Shown here piece after piece: positions 23,501-32,687 of a stretch of DNA of 32,743 nt. The DNA is from Opitutia bacterium (GTDB lineage: Bacteria; Verrucomicrobiota; Verrucomicrobiia; Opitutales; Opitutaceae). The position numbers and the translations under genes were made by a program. The stretch covers positions 1-32,743 of the forward strand of contig CANJLB010000032.1 in the NCBI GenBank assembly GCA_947475065.1, given 5' to 3'. The first letter of the stretch is position 1. Each line of letters starts with the position of its first letter. A model generated the notes under the pieces. That model saw only the letters and a list, made by a program, of their open reading frames with translations, was not told the origin of the DNA and made no database searches.

Positions 23501-24637
23501 GAACGCCGCCCCGCCGAGCGGGCCCTCCAGCATGATGTCGAGCGCGGAAACGATGCGGCCGGGTTTGCCATGCTCCTTTTCCCAAGGCTGGATCGCCCCG
23601 GGCAGCTTGAGGTTCGAAACGGTGAAGCCGACGAGGCCGGCCTTGGGCTTCGCCCCGCGGCCGGTCGCGCCTTCGTCCCGAATCTCGCCGCCGGAGCCGG
23701 TGGCCGCGCCGGGGAACGGCGAGATGGCGGTCGGGTGGTTGTGTGTCTCGACCTTGCAAAGGAGATGGATGTCCTCGTCGTGCGCGGCGTATTCGTGGGT
23801 GCGCGGGTCGGCGTAGAAGCGGCCGCCGCGCGTGCCGGCGAGGACGGCGGCATTGTCGCGATAGGCGGAAAGGATGCCATCCGGATGCAGCTCGTAGGTA
23901 TGCTTGATCATCTGGAACAGCGAGCGGTCGCGGGGGGTGCCGTCAATGTCCCAGGTGGCGTTGAAAATTTTATGGCGGCAGTGCTCGGAGTTGGCCTGGG
24001 CAAACATCATCAGTTCAATATCGTGAGGATCACGGCCGAGGGCGGCGAAATTTTTGACGAGATAATCAATTTCGTCGTCGGCGAGGGCGAGGCCGAGGGA
24101 CTGGTTCGCCTCGACGAGCGCGGTGCGGCCCCGCGCGAGCAGGGGCACGCCGGTCATCGGGCGCGGGGTTCCATGCCTGAAGAGGGTGTCGCACGCGGCG
24201 AGGTCATCGAAGACGGCCTGAGTCATCCGGTCATGGAGCTTTGCCGCCAGCAGTGCACGATGGGCTGCGGGCAGCGAGTGACCGGAAGCGAAGGCGAGGG
24301 TGTAGGCCACGACGCGCTCGATGCGTCGCACGGCGGCGAGGCCGCAGATGTGCGCAATGTCAGTGGCTTTTGACGACCACGGCGAAATCGTGCCGGGGCG
24401 GGGCGCGACAACCTGAACGAGCCCGCTGATCTTTTCGACGGCGCGGCTTGGGCCGTAGGTGAGGAGCTGTTCGAGGACCGCGCGTTCGCGGGCTGACAGC
24501 ATGCCATCACCCACGTCAACCACATGGGCAAACTCGGCGCTGATCGCGCTGGCCGGGACGCCGGCGGCGATGATATCATGGAGGAGCTTCGAAAGGCGGA
24601 AGGAGGAGAGCGCCGGGGAGCCGCGGAGAATCAGCAT
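20531..24637 (-). CDS. purL: Phosphoribosylformylglycinamidine synthase, long single-chain form
   Basis: A 1368-residue enzyme of step four of purine synthesis, converting FGAR, glutamine and ATP to FGAM. It has an N-terminal PurS-like part, two AIR-synthase-like halves ([15 protein letters not shown] in the first, later [17 protein letters not shown]) and a C-terminal glutaminase. The glutaminase triad is visible: Cys1191 in GVCNGCQM, and His1333 and Glu1335 in PHPER. The order matches the E. coli-type fused PurL (about 1295 residues), slightly longer here. The frame extends 44 codons upstream of the chosen ATG at 24637, but that part is unlike the family and falls in the divergent promoter region. 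It is divergent from purF and purM, so co-regulation from the shared 217-bp intergenic is likely. Confidence 0.95.
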   Translation of the reverse strand: MLILRGSPALSSFRLSKLLHDIIAAGVPASAISAEFAHVVDVGDGMLSARERAVLEQLLTYGPSRAVEKISGLVQVVAPRPGTISPWSSKATDIAHICGLAAVRRIERVVAYTLAFASGHSLPAAHRALLAAKLHDRMTQAVFDDLAACDTLFRHGTPRPMTGVPLLARGRTALVEANQSLGLALADDEIDYLVKNFAALGRDPHDIELMMFAQANSEHCRHKIFNATWDIDGTPRDRSLFQMIKHTYELHPDGILSAYRDNAAVLAGTRGGRFYADPRTHEYAAHDEDIHLLCKVETHNHPTAISPFPGAATGSGGEIRDEGATGRGAKPKAGLVGFTVSNLKLPGAIQPWEKEHGKPGRIVSALDIMLEGPLGGAAFNNEFGRPAINGYFRTFEAKVPGAHGPELRGYHKPIMLAGGLGNIKAEHVKKGAIHPGDQLIVLGGPAMLIGLGGGAASSMASGHGSEDLDFASVQRDNAEMERRCQEVIDRCWALGADNPISFIHDVGAGGVSNALPELVNDGGCGGKFDLRALPNDEPGMSPLEIWCNESQERYVLAVPVAHLAQFQKLCERERCPFAVVGEATENRQLTVEDPHFKNTPIDLPLDVLLGKPPRMARTDTSLKRPQHPLDLSMLAPAHAASPVATERAALAEAVRRVLGHPTVADKTFLISIGDRTLGGLIARDQMVGPWQVPVADCAVTAAAFDVCTGEAMAMGERTPVAVNHAAASARLAVGEALTNLAAAQIGGIGKVNLSANWMAAPAVPGDGADLFAAVQAVGMELCPALGITIPVGKDSMSMSTVWQENGPNAAPSGETKRMTAPVSLIISAFAPVADIRLTLTPQLRYDRARPSVAGGKNSEPIGETVLLLIDLGRGKGRLGGSILAQTVSQMGEATPDVDDPKDLKNFWNAIQLLGRQKKLLAYHDRSDGGLLATVAEMAFAGHTGVELEIPNGHEAFSALFNEELGAVIQIRTSDLDDVCLTLREHGFKACTTRIGTLNRTHAFRVMRGGKVLFEENLFALRAIWSDVTRRIATMRDNPVCAEQEHQLRLNPQNPGITPKITFDLGEGFSSAETRSPSVAAAGLRGLRASGVKKVCPPIAILREQGVNGEVEMAAAFARAGFKAVDVHMTDILGGRVSLKDFRGLAACGGFSYGDVLGAGEGWAKSILFHERARAEFTAFFAREDAFALGVCNGCQMMSNLHSIIPGSDHWPRFVQNRSERFEARFATVKIERSRSILFAGMEGSVLPIAVAHGEGYAEFQDAAAAQRCSDSGLVAARFVDNRQALALAQSVEISGAQPAPIYTEHYPLNPNGSPFGMTALTTITGRVTIMMPHPERVFRSACMSWAPADWGEDSPWMKLFYNARSWVG

Positions 24638-24854
24638 GGTGGAGGGAATGAGAGGATTCGGGACATCGCCGCCGGGGTCAAGGGGCGGAAAACGTGCCGG
24701 CGGTTTGCGCTTTTGGAGAAAGCCGTTGACCATTCGTGTCCGCTCGCCGGAATGGGCGGCTTCCACCACCCGTGAGGATCACCTTTCACCTGACGACCAA
24801 GCACCTTTCTGCCGACCGGCAGGGTGGTGCGGCGGGGCGCAGCGGCGTATTACC
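24638..24854. other. Divergent purL/purF intergenic region
   Basis: This 217-bp gap must hold the promoters for purL (leftward) and purF-purM (rightward). A TTGACC at about 24724 could be a rightward -35 box, but no good -10 follows. I see no recognisable purine riboswitch or PurR-type operator. Confidence 0.3.
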
Positions 24855-26765
24855 ATGAGCGACAAACTCACCCACGAGTGCGGCATTGCCCTTCTCCGGC
24901 TGAAAAAGCCGCTGTCGCACTACCAGGAAAAATACGGCACGCCGCTGTGGGGTTTCTACCGGCTGTTCCTTCTCATGGAGAAGCAGCACAACCGCGGGCA
25001 GGACGGCGCGGGCGTCGCCTGCGTGAAGTTGGATCCGCCGGCCGGCGAGCCGTTCATGTTCCGCGAGCGTTGCGTGAAGTCCGATCCGCTCGGGAGAATC
25101 TTCAAGACGCTCCACGCCCAATACAACGCCCTCGTCCACAGCGGCGAGGTCCATCCGGAATTTCCTGCGATGGTGAAGCAGCATTTCGACTTCGGCGGCG
25201 AGCTGCTCATGGGCCACCTGCGCTACGGCACCAGCGGCGGCTACAACCTTTCCTCGTGCCACCCGTATTTCCGGCGCAGCCCGTGGCCGACGCGCAATCT
25301 TGCGCTCTGCGGCAACTTCAACATGACCAACACGGCGGAGCTGAACGCGAGCCTCGTCGCGATGGGCCAGCACCCGATTTTTGCCACCGACACGCAGGCG
25401 CTGCTGGAGAAAATCGGCTTCTTCCTCGATGAGGAGCACGAGGACCTCTACCGGGCGCTGCGCGACCGCGGCCTCGCCGGCGACCAGATTTCCCGGCAGA
25501 TCAGCGACGAGCTGGACCTGGGCCGCGTGCTCACCCGCGCCGCGCAGAAATGGGACGGTGGCTACACGCTTTGCGGCCTTGTGGGCAACGGCGACGCCTT
25601 TGTCGCGCGCGATCCGTCCGGCATTCGCCCCTGCTGGTATTTTGAGAACGACGAGGTCATTGCCTTTGCCTCGGAGCGGGCGCCGTTGATGACCGTGTTT
25701 GACCTCGCCGCCGAGGATGTGGCGGAACTCGCCCCCGGCCATGTCGCCGTCCTCAAGAAAAACGGCACGATGAGCAACACGCCGTTCACCGCGCCGCTGC
25801 CCCGTGCGTCGTGCTCTTTTGAGCGTATCTATTTCTCGCGCGGCAACGACGTGGACATCTACCGTGAGCGGCAGGCGCTCGGCGGCGGGCTGGCCGCCCA
25901 GGTGATCGCGGCCGTCGGCCATGACTGGGCCAACACCGTCTTCAGTTACATCCCCAACACCGCTGAGGTCGCCTTCTACGGCCTCATGTCCGCGCTGCGC
26001 ACGTGCCGCCGCGACGAGGTGAAGGCCGCGTTGCTGCAGGCCGCGAAGGACAACCGGATCACCGAGGCTCTTCTCGACGACCTCATTCTCCGCAACTGGC
26101 CGCGTGGGGAGAAGGTTGTTTCCAAGGACATCAAGCTCCGTACGTTCATCGGGCAGGAATCGGTCCGCAACCAGCTCGCGTCACACGTCTATGACATCAC
26201 CTACGGCTCGGTGAAGGCGGGCACGGACAACCTCGTGTGCGTGGACGACTCCATCGTCCGCGGCACCACGCTGCGGAAGTCCATCCTCCGCATCCTTGCG
26301 CGGCTGGAGCCGAAAAAAATCGTCATCGTTTCGACCGCGCCCCAGATCCGCTACCCAGACTGCTACGGCATCGACATGGCGGAACTGGGGAAATTTATCG
26401 CCTTCGAGGCGGCCATCGAGCTGCTCAAGGAGCGGGGCCAGCAGGAGCTGCTGGCGGAGACCTACCAGCTCTGCCTCGAGGCCGCGCAACGCGGTGACTC
26501 GGTCAACCACGTCCGCAAAATCTACGATCCGTTCACGCCCGAGGAGATTTCTGCGCGCATCGCCCGGTTCGTCCGGCCCAAGGGCATTGCCTGGGCGGGC
26601 GACATCGAGATCATTTTCCAGACCATCGAGAACCTGCACGCCGCCGTGCCCGGGCACACCGGCGACTGGTATTTCACCGGCAAGTATCCCACGCCCGGCG
26701 GCTACCGGGTGGTGAACCGGGCGTTCGTGAACTACTACGAACGGCACGAGGGCCGGCCCTACTGA
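24855..26765 (+). CDS. purF: Amidophosphoribosyltransferase (PurF), long form
   Basis: A 636-residue enzyme of the first committed purine step, making phosphoribosylamine from PRPP and glutamine. The N-terminal glutaminase begins MSDKLTHECGIALL. Cys9 is the expected nucleophile, exposed after removal of a short propeptide. The glutaminase continues with LMGHLRYGTSG and CGNFNMTN. The phosphoribosyltransferase part has the PRPP-binding motif VCVDDSIVRGTT near residue 460. At about 636 residues it is longer than the roughly 500-residue E. coli enzyme, with extra sequence after the PRPP site, as I recall for Bacteroidetes and Verrucomicrobia. Start 24855 is fixed by the catalytic Cys; the frame extends upstream without similarity. 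It is three bases from purM and evidently in one operon. Confidence 0.93.
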   Translation: MSDKLTHECGIALLRLKKPLSHYQEKYGTPLWGFYRLFLLMEKQHNRGQDGAGVACVKLDPPAGEPFMFRERCVKSDPLGRIFKTLHAQYNALVHSGEVHPEFPAMVKQHFDFGGELLMGHLRYGTSGGYNLSSCHPYFRRSPWPTRNLALCGNFNMTNTAELNASLVAMGQHPIFATDTQALLEKIGFFLDEEHEDLYRALRDRGLAGDQISRQISDELDLGRVLTRAAQKWDGGYTLCGLVGNGDAFVARDPSGIRPCWYFENDEVIAFASERAPLMTVFDLAAEDVAELAPGHVAVLKKNGTMSNTPFTAPLPRASCSFERIYFSRGNDVDIYRERQALGGGLAAQVIAAVGHDWANTVFSYIPNTAEVAFYGLMSALRTCRRDEVKAALLQAAKDNRITEALLDDLILRNWPRGEKVVSKDIKLRTFIGQESVRNQLASHVYDITYGSVKAGTDNLVCVDDSIVRGTTLRKSILRILARLEPKKIVIVSTAPQIRYPDCYGIDMAELGKFIAFEAAIELLKERGQQELLAETYQLCLEAAQRGDSVNHVRKIYDPFTPEEISARIARFVRPKGIAWAGDIEIIFQTIENLHAAVPGHTGDWYFTGKYPTPGGYRVVNRAFVNYYERHEGRPY

Positions 26766-26768
26766 GCC

Positions 26769-27875
26769 ATGGCGTTGAACTACGAGTCCTCCGGCGTCCG
26801 CTACGACCAGCTCGACGCCTTCAAGCGCGCCTGCCAGCAGGCCGCGCGCGGGACGGCGGGCGCGCTGGCGGCGCATGGCTACGCCGAGCCGGCCGCGACG
26901 CGCGGCGAGAGCGCCTATCTCATCGAGGCGGCCGACCATTTTCTCGCGCACGTCGAGGAGGGCCTCGGCACCAAGAACCTCGTGGCCGACGCGGTCCGCG
27001 CCGCCACCGGGAAATGTTTCTACCGTGAGATCGCCATTGATACTGTCGCCACCATCGTGAACGACCTTGCCACCTGCGGGGCCCTGCCCATTTCGGTGGC
27101 GATGCATGCGGCGGTGGGCGACTCCGGCTGGTTTGCCGACGCCCAGCGCATGAATGCGCTTGTCAACGGGTGGGCCGAGGGCTGCCGGCTCGCCGGTGCG
27201 GTGTGGGGCGGCGGCGAGACCCCCACGCTGCGCGGCATCGTCAACCCCGGGACCATCGTGCTCGCCGGCTCGGCCGTGGGAAAAATCGCACCGAAAACTC
27301 TCCGCATCACCGGCGATGTGAGCGACGGCGACGCGATCATTTTTCTCGCCAGTTCCGGGGTGCAGACCAACGGCCTCAGCCTCTGCCGGCTCATCGCCGA
27401 AAAACTGCCCCAAGGCTACCAGACGCCTGTCGGTCACGGCGACGACCGCACTTATGGTGAGGCGTTGCTCGCGCCCTCGGTGATCTATGTCGCGTTTGTG
27501 CGCGAGTGCCAGCGGCGGGGAATAAAATTAAACTACGCCGCGCATGTCACCGGCCATGGCTGGCGGAAGCTCATGCGGCTCGACGAGCCCTTCGTCTATG
27601 AGATAACTGCGCCGCGTCCTGCACCCGCGCTGTTTCAATTTCTGGAACAGGCCGGCCCGATTGACCGGCGTGAGATGTATGCGACGTTCAACCAAGGCGT
27701 CGGTTTCGCCGCCTATGTTTCACCGGACCGCGCTGACGCCACCCTTGCCGCCGCCAAGGCCGCCGGCTACGACGCTTGGCTCGCTGGCCGCGTAAAAAAG
27801 GACAGCACCCGCAAGGCCGTCACCGTCCCGTCGCTCGGTCTCACGTTTGAGGGCGACACCTTGCAGGTGCGGTGA
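26769..27875 (+). CDS. purM: Phosphoribosylformylglycinamidine cyclo-ligase (AIR synthase)
   Basis: A 368-residue enzyme that closes the imidazole ring, turning FGAM into AIR with ATP. It is the step after PurL, whose gene is divergent nearby. Visible PurM-superfamily segments include [69 protein letters not shown] and [11 protein letters not shown]. The N-terminus is normal for the family ([16 protein letters not shown]), which supports the ATG at 26769. The start is only three bases after the purF stop, so the two are co-transcribed and probably translationally coupled. The glycine-rich segment is GGGETP where many members have GGETA. No defects are visible. Confidence 0.92.
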   Translation: MALNYESSGVRYDQLDAFKRACQQAARGTAGALAAHGYAEPAATRGESAYLIEAADHFLAHVEEGLGTKNLVADAVRAATGKCFYREIAIDTVATIVNDLATCGALPISVAMHAAVGDSGWFADAQRMNALVNGWAEGCRLAGAVWGGGETPTLRGIVNPGTIVLAGSAVGKIAPKTLRITGDVSDGDAIIFLASSGVQTNGLSLCRLIAEKLPQGYQTPVGHGDDRTYGEALLAPSVIYVAFVRECQRRGIKLNYAAHVTGHGWRKLMRLDEPFVYEITAPRPAPALFQFLEQAGPIDRREMYATFNQGVGFAAYVSPDRADATLAAAKAAGYDAWLAGRVKKDSTRKAVTVPSLGLTFEGDTLQVR

Positions 27876-28069
27876 AGCCGGGCTGCCTGATGGCTGCCAG
27901 CCGTGGAACAGTCGGCTGGTCGGACTGCGGTGCCGGCGTGGGCGAGGGCCGCACCGGGTCAGCCGCCCAGTGCGGCATCAGCCGGTTTGCCTTGAGGGCG
28001 AAAATATTTTCTAAGGAAACCGCCCCGTGCCCGTCATGGTGTATGAAGGTCAGTGGCCAACGACCCCAA

Positions 28070-28597
28070 ATGAAACCATCCGATTCCCATGCAACCACCG
28101 GAGACACCCTCTCAGGGGCATTCACGCGCCACCACGCGCCGCTGCTCCGTTACGCCGCCCGCCTCACCGGCGATGCCGACCGCGCGCAGGACATTGTCCA
28201 GGACACGTTCGTCAAGCTCATGGCCCAGCCGTCCGGCGCGGTGGACGGCCATCTCGCCGAGTGGCTCTTTACGGTCTGCCGGCACCGCGCCGTGGACGTG
28301 CTGCGCAAGGAGGGCCGCATGAAAAGTCTCGACACCCTCCCCGCCGACGCGCTGCCCGTCGCCGCCGAGCCTGCGCCCGCCGTCACGCTTGAGCGCGCCG
28401 AGACACACGCCGCGCTCCTCCGCCTCCTCGGCGGTCTCCCGCCCAACCAGCAGGAGGTCGTCCGCCTGAAATTCCAAAACGGCTTCAGTTACGAGGAGAT
28501 CAGCCGCATCACCGCCCTCTCGGTGTCCAACGTCGGCTTTTTGCTCCACACCGCGCTCCGCCGCCTGCGCGCCGACTTTGCCGCGCTGCGGCCCTGA
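28070..28597 (+). CDS. ECF-type RNA polymerase sigma factor
   Basis: A 175-residue sigma-70-family factor with only regions 2 and 4. Region 2 spans about 18-85 ([20 protein letters not shown], then [11 protein letters not shown] and [16 protein letters not shown]). Region 4 spans about 112-168 ([20 protein letters not shown], then the [22 protein letters not shown]). The linker is Ala/Pro-rich. The start at 28070 gives a normal ECF length; the frame runs back to 27872 without similarity. The VWA protein 73 bp downstream begins with an anti-sigma-like segment and a membrane helix, so it is the probable partner. The 194-bp gap from purM has no terminator I can identify. Confidence 0.9.
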   Translation: MKPSDSHATTGDTLSGAFTRHHAPLLRYAARLTGDADRAQDIVQDTFVKLMAQPSGAVDGHLAEWLFTVCRHRAVDVLRKEGRMKSLDTLPADALPVAAEPAPAVTLERAETHAALLRLLGGLPPNQQEVVRLKFQNGFSYEEISRITALSVSNVGFLLHTALRRLRADFAALRP

Positions 28598-28670
28598 GTT
28601 TTTCAGCCCACCGCGATTTCAACCGCCGCCCACCGCCTGTAATTTTTTCCAACCAACGGAGCCCAACACC

Positions 28671-31394
28671 ATGAACCACGCCGACGAAAAACTTTCCCCT
28701 GACGATCCCCGCCTGACCGCCTTTGCCCTTGGCGAGCTTGCGGGCGGCGAGCACACTGCCATCGCCGCCGCCGTGGCGGCCAACCCCGCGCTCGCCATCG
28801 AGGTCGGGAAGCTGCGCGCCTTAGCCGCCGAGATGAAAAGCACCCTCGCGGCCGAACCGGCTCCGGCGGTCGTCCCATCCGCCGCAAACGCCGCCGCGCC
28901 CCTGGCCCGCGCGGCCATCGTCCATCCGCAGGATCGGCAGAAGCCCGGCGAAGCCAAGGCCGGCCGCGAGGCGGCCAGGGTCATCCGCTTCCCGGCATTC
29001 TACTGGCTCGCGACCGCCGCGGCCGCGTGCTTTGCGGTGGTGGTGTGGCTGCAAAATCCGCCCGGGCAGCCTGCCGCCCCGGCTCTGGCCGGCAATCTGC
29101 CGGCCAAGGACAAAATGCAGGCGGCCGGGGAAAAGCCTGTGGCACCATCCGCCACAAGCGGTGACGCGCGAGGGCCGGCCAGCGTGGCTTTGGCTGAGCC
29201 CCAAGCCAAGAAGCCGGAGGCGCCAGCGGTTGCCGAGAACAGCATTGATACGCTGCGCTATCAGCCGGGCGTCACTGTGGCCGTGAACCGCGCCGAGCCG
29301 GTCGCTCCGCTGTCGCCCAACGGCACGGGTGCGGGTGCGAACTTCGATTTCAGGGCTCCGGAAGCGGCCGCTCCCAATTCCCTGCCGGCACCCGCGGCCA
29401 CACCATTGAGCTCGAGCTTGGGGGTTGCCCCACCCAGCTCCGGCGCAGCGCCGGGCTCCACCGGGTCGGGGCAGACTCCCGAGGCACGCAGTTTTGTCGT
29501 CGCCGGCGGAACCATTGGGGGTGTCCAGGGTGACCTTGGTGGTGCGCAGGGCAACGCGCCTGCCGGGCGTGGTGGGCGGGGTGGTGCCGGTGGTGTCAGT
29601 GGTGCCGGTGGTGGGCGTGGCGGTGGCGCAGGTGGTTTCGCCGGCGGAGCCGGTCAGCGCGGTGGTGCGGTTGGTGGTGGCGGTCGCCGCGCGGCCGCGC
29701 CCATTGCCATCACCGTTACTCAGCAGCCCACGATCATCAGGGTCGGGGCCGATCCAGATTTTCTTTACCGTTACCCGTCGCTGCCGCCCGACCGGATCAT
29801 CGTGCGCCGCCCGCCGCCGCCGCCCGCGCCGCGCGAGGCCTCGTCCGGCGAGCAATACGCCCGGCTGCGCGACAACGCGTTCACCGACCCGGCTCAGACG
29901 CCGCTCTCCACGTTCTCAGTTGACGTGGACACGGCGAGCTACGCCAACGTCCGCCGCTTTCTGACCGGGGGCCGGCTTCCGCCGGCCGACGCGGTGCGCA
30001 TCGAGGAACTCGTGAACTATTTTCCTTATCGCTATCCGGCGGAAACCCCGTCGCCGCTCCTGGGTGGTGGCAGGCGTGGCAGCGGGGGCGCGACGCCGGC
30101 CGCGCCGTTCACCGCCAGCATTGAGTCAACCGCCGCCCCGTGGCTGCCGTCGCACCGGCTGGTGCGTGTGGCGCTCAAGGCGCGCGATGTGCCTGCCGCC
30201 GAACGTGGCCGGGCCAATCTCGTGTTCCTCATCGATGTCTCCGGCTCGATGGACGCCGCCAACAAGCTTCCGCTGGTGAAAGAGTCCATGCGCCTCCTGT
30301 TTGCTCGCCTGCGGCCCGATGATCGCGTGGCCATCGTCACCTATGCGGCCGGCACGGCGCTCGCGCTGCCCTCGACCCCGGTCGAGCGGCGCAACACCAT
30401 CCTCGACGCCGTTGACGGCCTCCATGCCGAGGGCGGCACCAACGGAGCGGCCGGCATCCAGCTGGCCTACCAGGTCGCGCAGGAAAATTTCAACAAGGAG
30501 GGCATCAACCGCATCATCCTTTGCACCGATGGCGACTTCAACGTCGGCGTCACCGGCTCCGCCCTTACGTCGCTCGTCGTCGAGCGCGCGAAAGGCGGCG
30601 TGTTCCTCAGTGTGCTCGGCTTTGGCATGGGCAACCTCAATGATGCCACGCTCGAGTCGCTGGCCGACAAGGGCAACGGCCACTACGGCTACATTGATAC
30701 GCGGCGGGAAGCCGAGAAGCTCTTTGTCGAGCAGCTGGCCGGCACGCTCGTGACCGTGGCGAAGGACGTGAAGCTCCAGGTTGAGTTCAACCCCGCGCGT
30801 GTCGCCGCCTACCGGCTCATTGGCTACGAGGACCGGCTGCTCGCCGCGCAGGACTTCAACAACGACCGTGTCGACGCCGGTGAGATCGGCTCCGGCCACA
30901 CCGTGACCGCGCTCTACGAGATCGTGCCGCCCGGCGTGGACTACGGCTACCCGATCACGCCCGGCACCGACCCGCTGCGCTACACCGAGACGACTGTGCC
31001 CGCCGCGCGCGCCGACACGACGCGCCCCGTCGCCGGCGCGAACAGCCCCGAGCTGATGACCGTGAAAATCCGCTACAAGCTGCCGACCGCCGACGTGAGT
31101 GAGAAGCTGGAGTTCCCCTTCACGGACGGGGGAAAGAAATTCGACGAGGCCGACACCGAGCTGCAGTTTGCGGCGGCGGTGGCCGGCTTTGGCATGGTGC
31201 TGCGTGGGTCGCCGTATCGCGGTGGCACGACGCTGACCGACGTGCTCGCGTGGGCCGAGCGCAGCGTGGGCGAAGACCCCGGCGGTTATCGCGCGGAATT
31301 TCTCGACCTCGTGCGCCGCGCCCGCGACCTGCGCCGCGAACCGGCCGGCGCGACGCCGGCGCAAGGCGGGACAGTTGATCCGCTGCGCTATTGA
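28671..31394 (+). CDS. Membrane-anchored VWA-domain protein (YfbK-like) with anti-sigma-like N-terminus
   Basis: A 907-residue protein. Residues 1-60 (SPDDPRLTAFALGELAGGEH) resemble the cytoplasmic start of anti-sigma-like proteins found next to ECF factors. A membrane helix lies at about 110-127. A long Pro/Ala/Gly-rich extracytoplasmic region follows, including a Gly/Arg tract at 298-340. The conserved part starts near 393 with a YfbK-type N-domain (TPLSTFSVDVDTASYANVRR). The VWA domain carries the metal site DVSGSM (Asp522, Ser524, Ser526) and CTDGDFNVG. A DUF3520-like C-terminus follows (KLQVEFNPARVAAYRLIGYE). VWA domains bind partners through a metal ion. The sigma gene just upstream suggests a signalling pair, with this protein tethering the sigma factor. 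The next feature is an IS, 41 bp beyond the stop. Confidence 0.85.
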   Translation: MNHADEKLSPDDPRLTAFALGELAGGEHTAIAAAVAANPALAIEVGKLRALAAEMKSTLAAEPAPAVVPSAANAAAPLARAAIVHPQDRQKPGEAKAGREAARVIRFPAFYWLATAAAACFAVVVWLQNPPGQPAAPALAGNLPAKDKMQAAGEKPVAPSATSGDARGPASVALAEPQAKKPEAPAVAENSIDTLRYQPGVTVAVNRAEPVAPLSPNGTGAGANFDFRAPEAAAPNSLPAPAATPLSSSLGVAPPSSGAAPGSTGSGQTPEARSFVVAGGTIGGVQGDLGGAQGNAPAGRGGRGGAGGVSGAGGGRGGGAGGFAGGAGQRGGAVGGGGRRAAAPIAITVTQQPTIIRVGADPDFLYRYPSLPPDRIIVRRPPPPPAPREASSGEQYARLRDNAFTDPAQTPLSTFSVDVDTASYANVRRFLTGGRLPPADAVRIEELVNYFPYRYPAETPSPLLGGGRRGSGGATPAAPFTASIESTAAPWLPSHRLVRVALKARDVPAAERGRANLVFLIDVSGSMDAANKLPLVKESMRLLFARLRPDDRVAIVTYAAGTALALPSTPVERRNTILDAVDGLHAEGGTNGAAGIQLAYQVAQENFNKEGINRIILCTDGDFNVGVTGSALTSLVVERAKGGVFLSVLGFGMGNLNDATLESLADKGNGHYGYIDTRREAEKLFVEQLAGTLVTVAKDVKLQVEFNPARVAAYRLIGYEDRLLAAQDFNNDRVDAGEIGSGHTVTALYEIVPPGVDYGYPITPGTDPLRYTETTVPAARADTTRPVAGANSPELMTVKIRYKLPTADVSEKLEFPFTDGGKKFDEADTELQFAAAVAGFGMVLRGSPYRGGTTLTDVLAWAERSVGEDPGGYRAEFLDLVRRARDLRREPAGATPAQGGTVDPLRY
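29562..29690 (+). repeat. Low-complexity Gly/Arg-coding tandem tract in the VWA gene
   Basis: Imperfect tandem units of ggtgccggtggt, ggtgggcgt and gcaggtggt encode residues 298-340 with repeated GRGGRGG, GGGRGGG and GQRGG. It resembles the tracts in the secreted hydrolases at 3456, 4625, 6640, 8090 and 12660. Such tracts are prone to length change by slippage and code for flexible linkers. Confidence 0.6.
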
Positions 31395-31435
31395 ACCGGC
31401 GGCTTGGCCGGTCTCGGGGTGGAATGCGGTGCCCT

Positions 31436-31491
31436 TGTAAGGGCCGGAGACAAGGGTAATCGGTGTTCGGAGACATGGGTTACACTTTGGG
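31436..31491 (+). repeat. Left terminal inverted repeat of the IS481 element
   Basis: This 56-bp arm matches the complement of 32688-32743 at about 43 positions. It holds two tandem copies of the word ggagaca(t/a)gggt, near 31445 and 31469. These are probably the transposase binding sites, by analogy with other IS481-family ends. Confidence 0.75.
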
Positions 31492-31496
31492 TGTGG

Positions 31497-32687
31497 TCAG
31501 ATGGTGGACGAAGCGGGGTGGTAGATGGAGCGCAAGGTGTGTTTGGGCAGACGGGGCATGGTGAGGTCGAGCCACCCGAGCCGGTGGTGGCAGAAGCAGA
31601 CCTCCCACTGCCCGTCGGTCTGCGCGCTCGGGCGCAGACCGATGGGCAGTCCGGCAAACGCGCGGCCCACATACCACGTCTGGCCGCCGAAGGTGAGAAA
31701 ACCGCCGGCGCGCAAGCGCTGCACCGTCATGTCAGCCGGATAATCGATGGGCGGCAGCACGGCCGGCGCGCTGCGCGGGCTGGGCCGGTAGCGGGTGGCG
31801 GGCGTGGCGCCCGCCAAGGCCTCATGCGGGCGCTCACAGTTGTAAGTCTGGCGGAACCGCGGGAACTCGGCCGCGCAATGGGCCAGGTCGCGCCAGGTGT
31901 GCTGGGTGAGCAGATCCGTGCGCAACGTGCGATGAAACCGTTCCTCCTTGCCCTGGGTCTGCGGGTGATAGGGCCGGCCATGCCGCACCCGCACGCCCAA
32001 CCGCAGCAGCCACACGGTCAGGCTGGTGTGCGGACAGACCGGCTCGGCGCAGCCCCACGGCGGGCCGTTGTCGCAGAGGAGGGTTTCCGGCAGCCCGTAG
32101 CGCGCGAAGGCCTGGGTGAGCGCCGCCTGCACCGTCGCGGCGGTCTCATTGGCCTCCGCTGCAAGCACGAGGTTGAACCGGCTGTGGTCGTCGAGCACGG
32201 TCAGCGGGTGGCAGCGCGGGCCGGCCTGCGTGGCGAAGTGGCCCTTGAAATCCATCTGCCACAGCTCATTGGGCTGGGCGCGTTCGAACCGCTGCATCGG
32301 CCGATGCGCGGCCCCTGCCGCCGGGTCGAGCAACTGCGCCCGGCGCAGGATCGCCGTGCAGGTGCTGGCGGCCGGCACCCCCGCGTGCCGCAAGTCCTGC
32401 AGCCGCCGGCGCAGCTTGCGGCCGCCCCACGTCGGCTGCGCCTGGCGCAACGCCACGACCAGCGCGACGCGCTCGGGCGCACAACGCGTCGGCGAATGCT
32501 TGGGCCGGCGGGACTGATCGGCCAACGCGGCCACGCCGCCGGCCTGATAGCGGCGCCGCCACTTGTAGCCGGTCTTCACGCTGATCTGAAACCGCCGGCA
32601 GAGCTGCCGGAAGTTGATGCCAGGCTGGCTGGCAAGAATGACGAACTCGTGTCGTTGAGACATGGCGGTAGAGGTGTTCCAGGGCAT
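31497..32687 (-). CDS. IS481-family DDE transposase
   Basis: A 396-residue transposase that looks intact. Residues 9-50 form a helix-turn-helix (GINFRQLCRRFQISVKTGYKW). A second DNA-binding segment follows (PTWGGRKLRRRLQD). The integrase core has all three acidic residues: Asp in WQMDFKGHF near 144, Asp in LLCDNGPPW near 206, and Glu in HPQTQGKEERFHRTL near 252. The C-terminus carries the TYNCERPHEALAGATPATRY segment seen in IS3/IS481 integrases. A single uninterrupted frame, without a programmed frameshift, separates it from IS3. The start at 32687 is the first base inside the right inverted repeat. It should cut and rejoin the element's TGT ends and may still be active. Confidence 0.92.
   Translation of the reverse strand: MPWNTSTAMSQRHEFVILASQPGINFRQLCRRFQISVKTGYKWRRRYQAGGVAALADQSRRPKHSPTRCAPERVALVVALRQAQPTWGGRKLRRRLQDLRHAGVPAASTCTAILRRAQLLDPAAGAAHRPMQRFERAQPNELWQMDFKGHFATQAGPRCHPLTVLDDHSRFNLVLAAEANETAATVQAALTQAFARYGLPETLLCDNGPPWGCAEPVCPHTSLTVWLLRLGVRVRHGRPYHPQTQGKEERFHRTLRTDLLTQHTWRDLAHCAAEFPRFRQTYNCERPHEALAGATPATRYRPSPRSAPAVLPPIDYPADMTVQRLRAGGFLTFGGQTWYVGRAFAGLPIGLRPSAQTDGQWEVCFCHHRLGWLDLTMPRLPKHTLRSIYHPASSTI

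Noticed and set aside
22406-24373. Long rightward open frame opposite purL
   Set aside because: It is the antisense of a certain purL. In GC-rich DNA the opposite strand of real genes often stays open. The translation is Gly/Ala/Arg-rich without any motif.
27876-28069. Small RNA or riboswitch between purM and the sigma gene
   Set aside because: The stretch has GC-rich inverted bits but no conserved aptamer pattern or terminator I can recognise.
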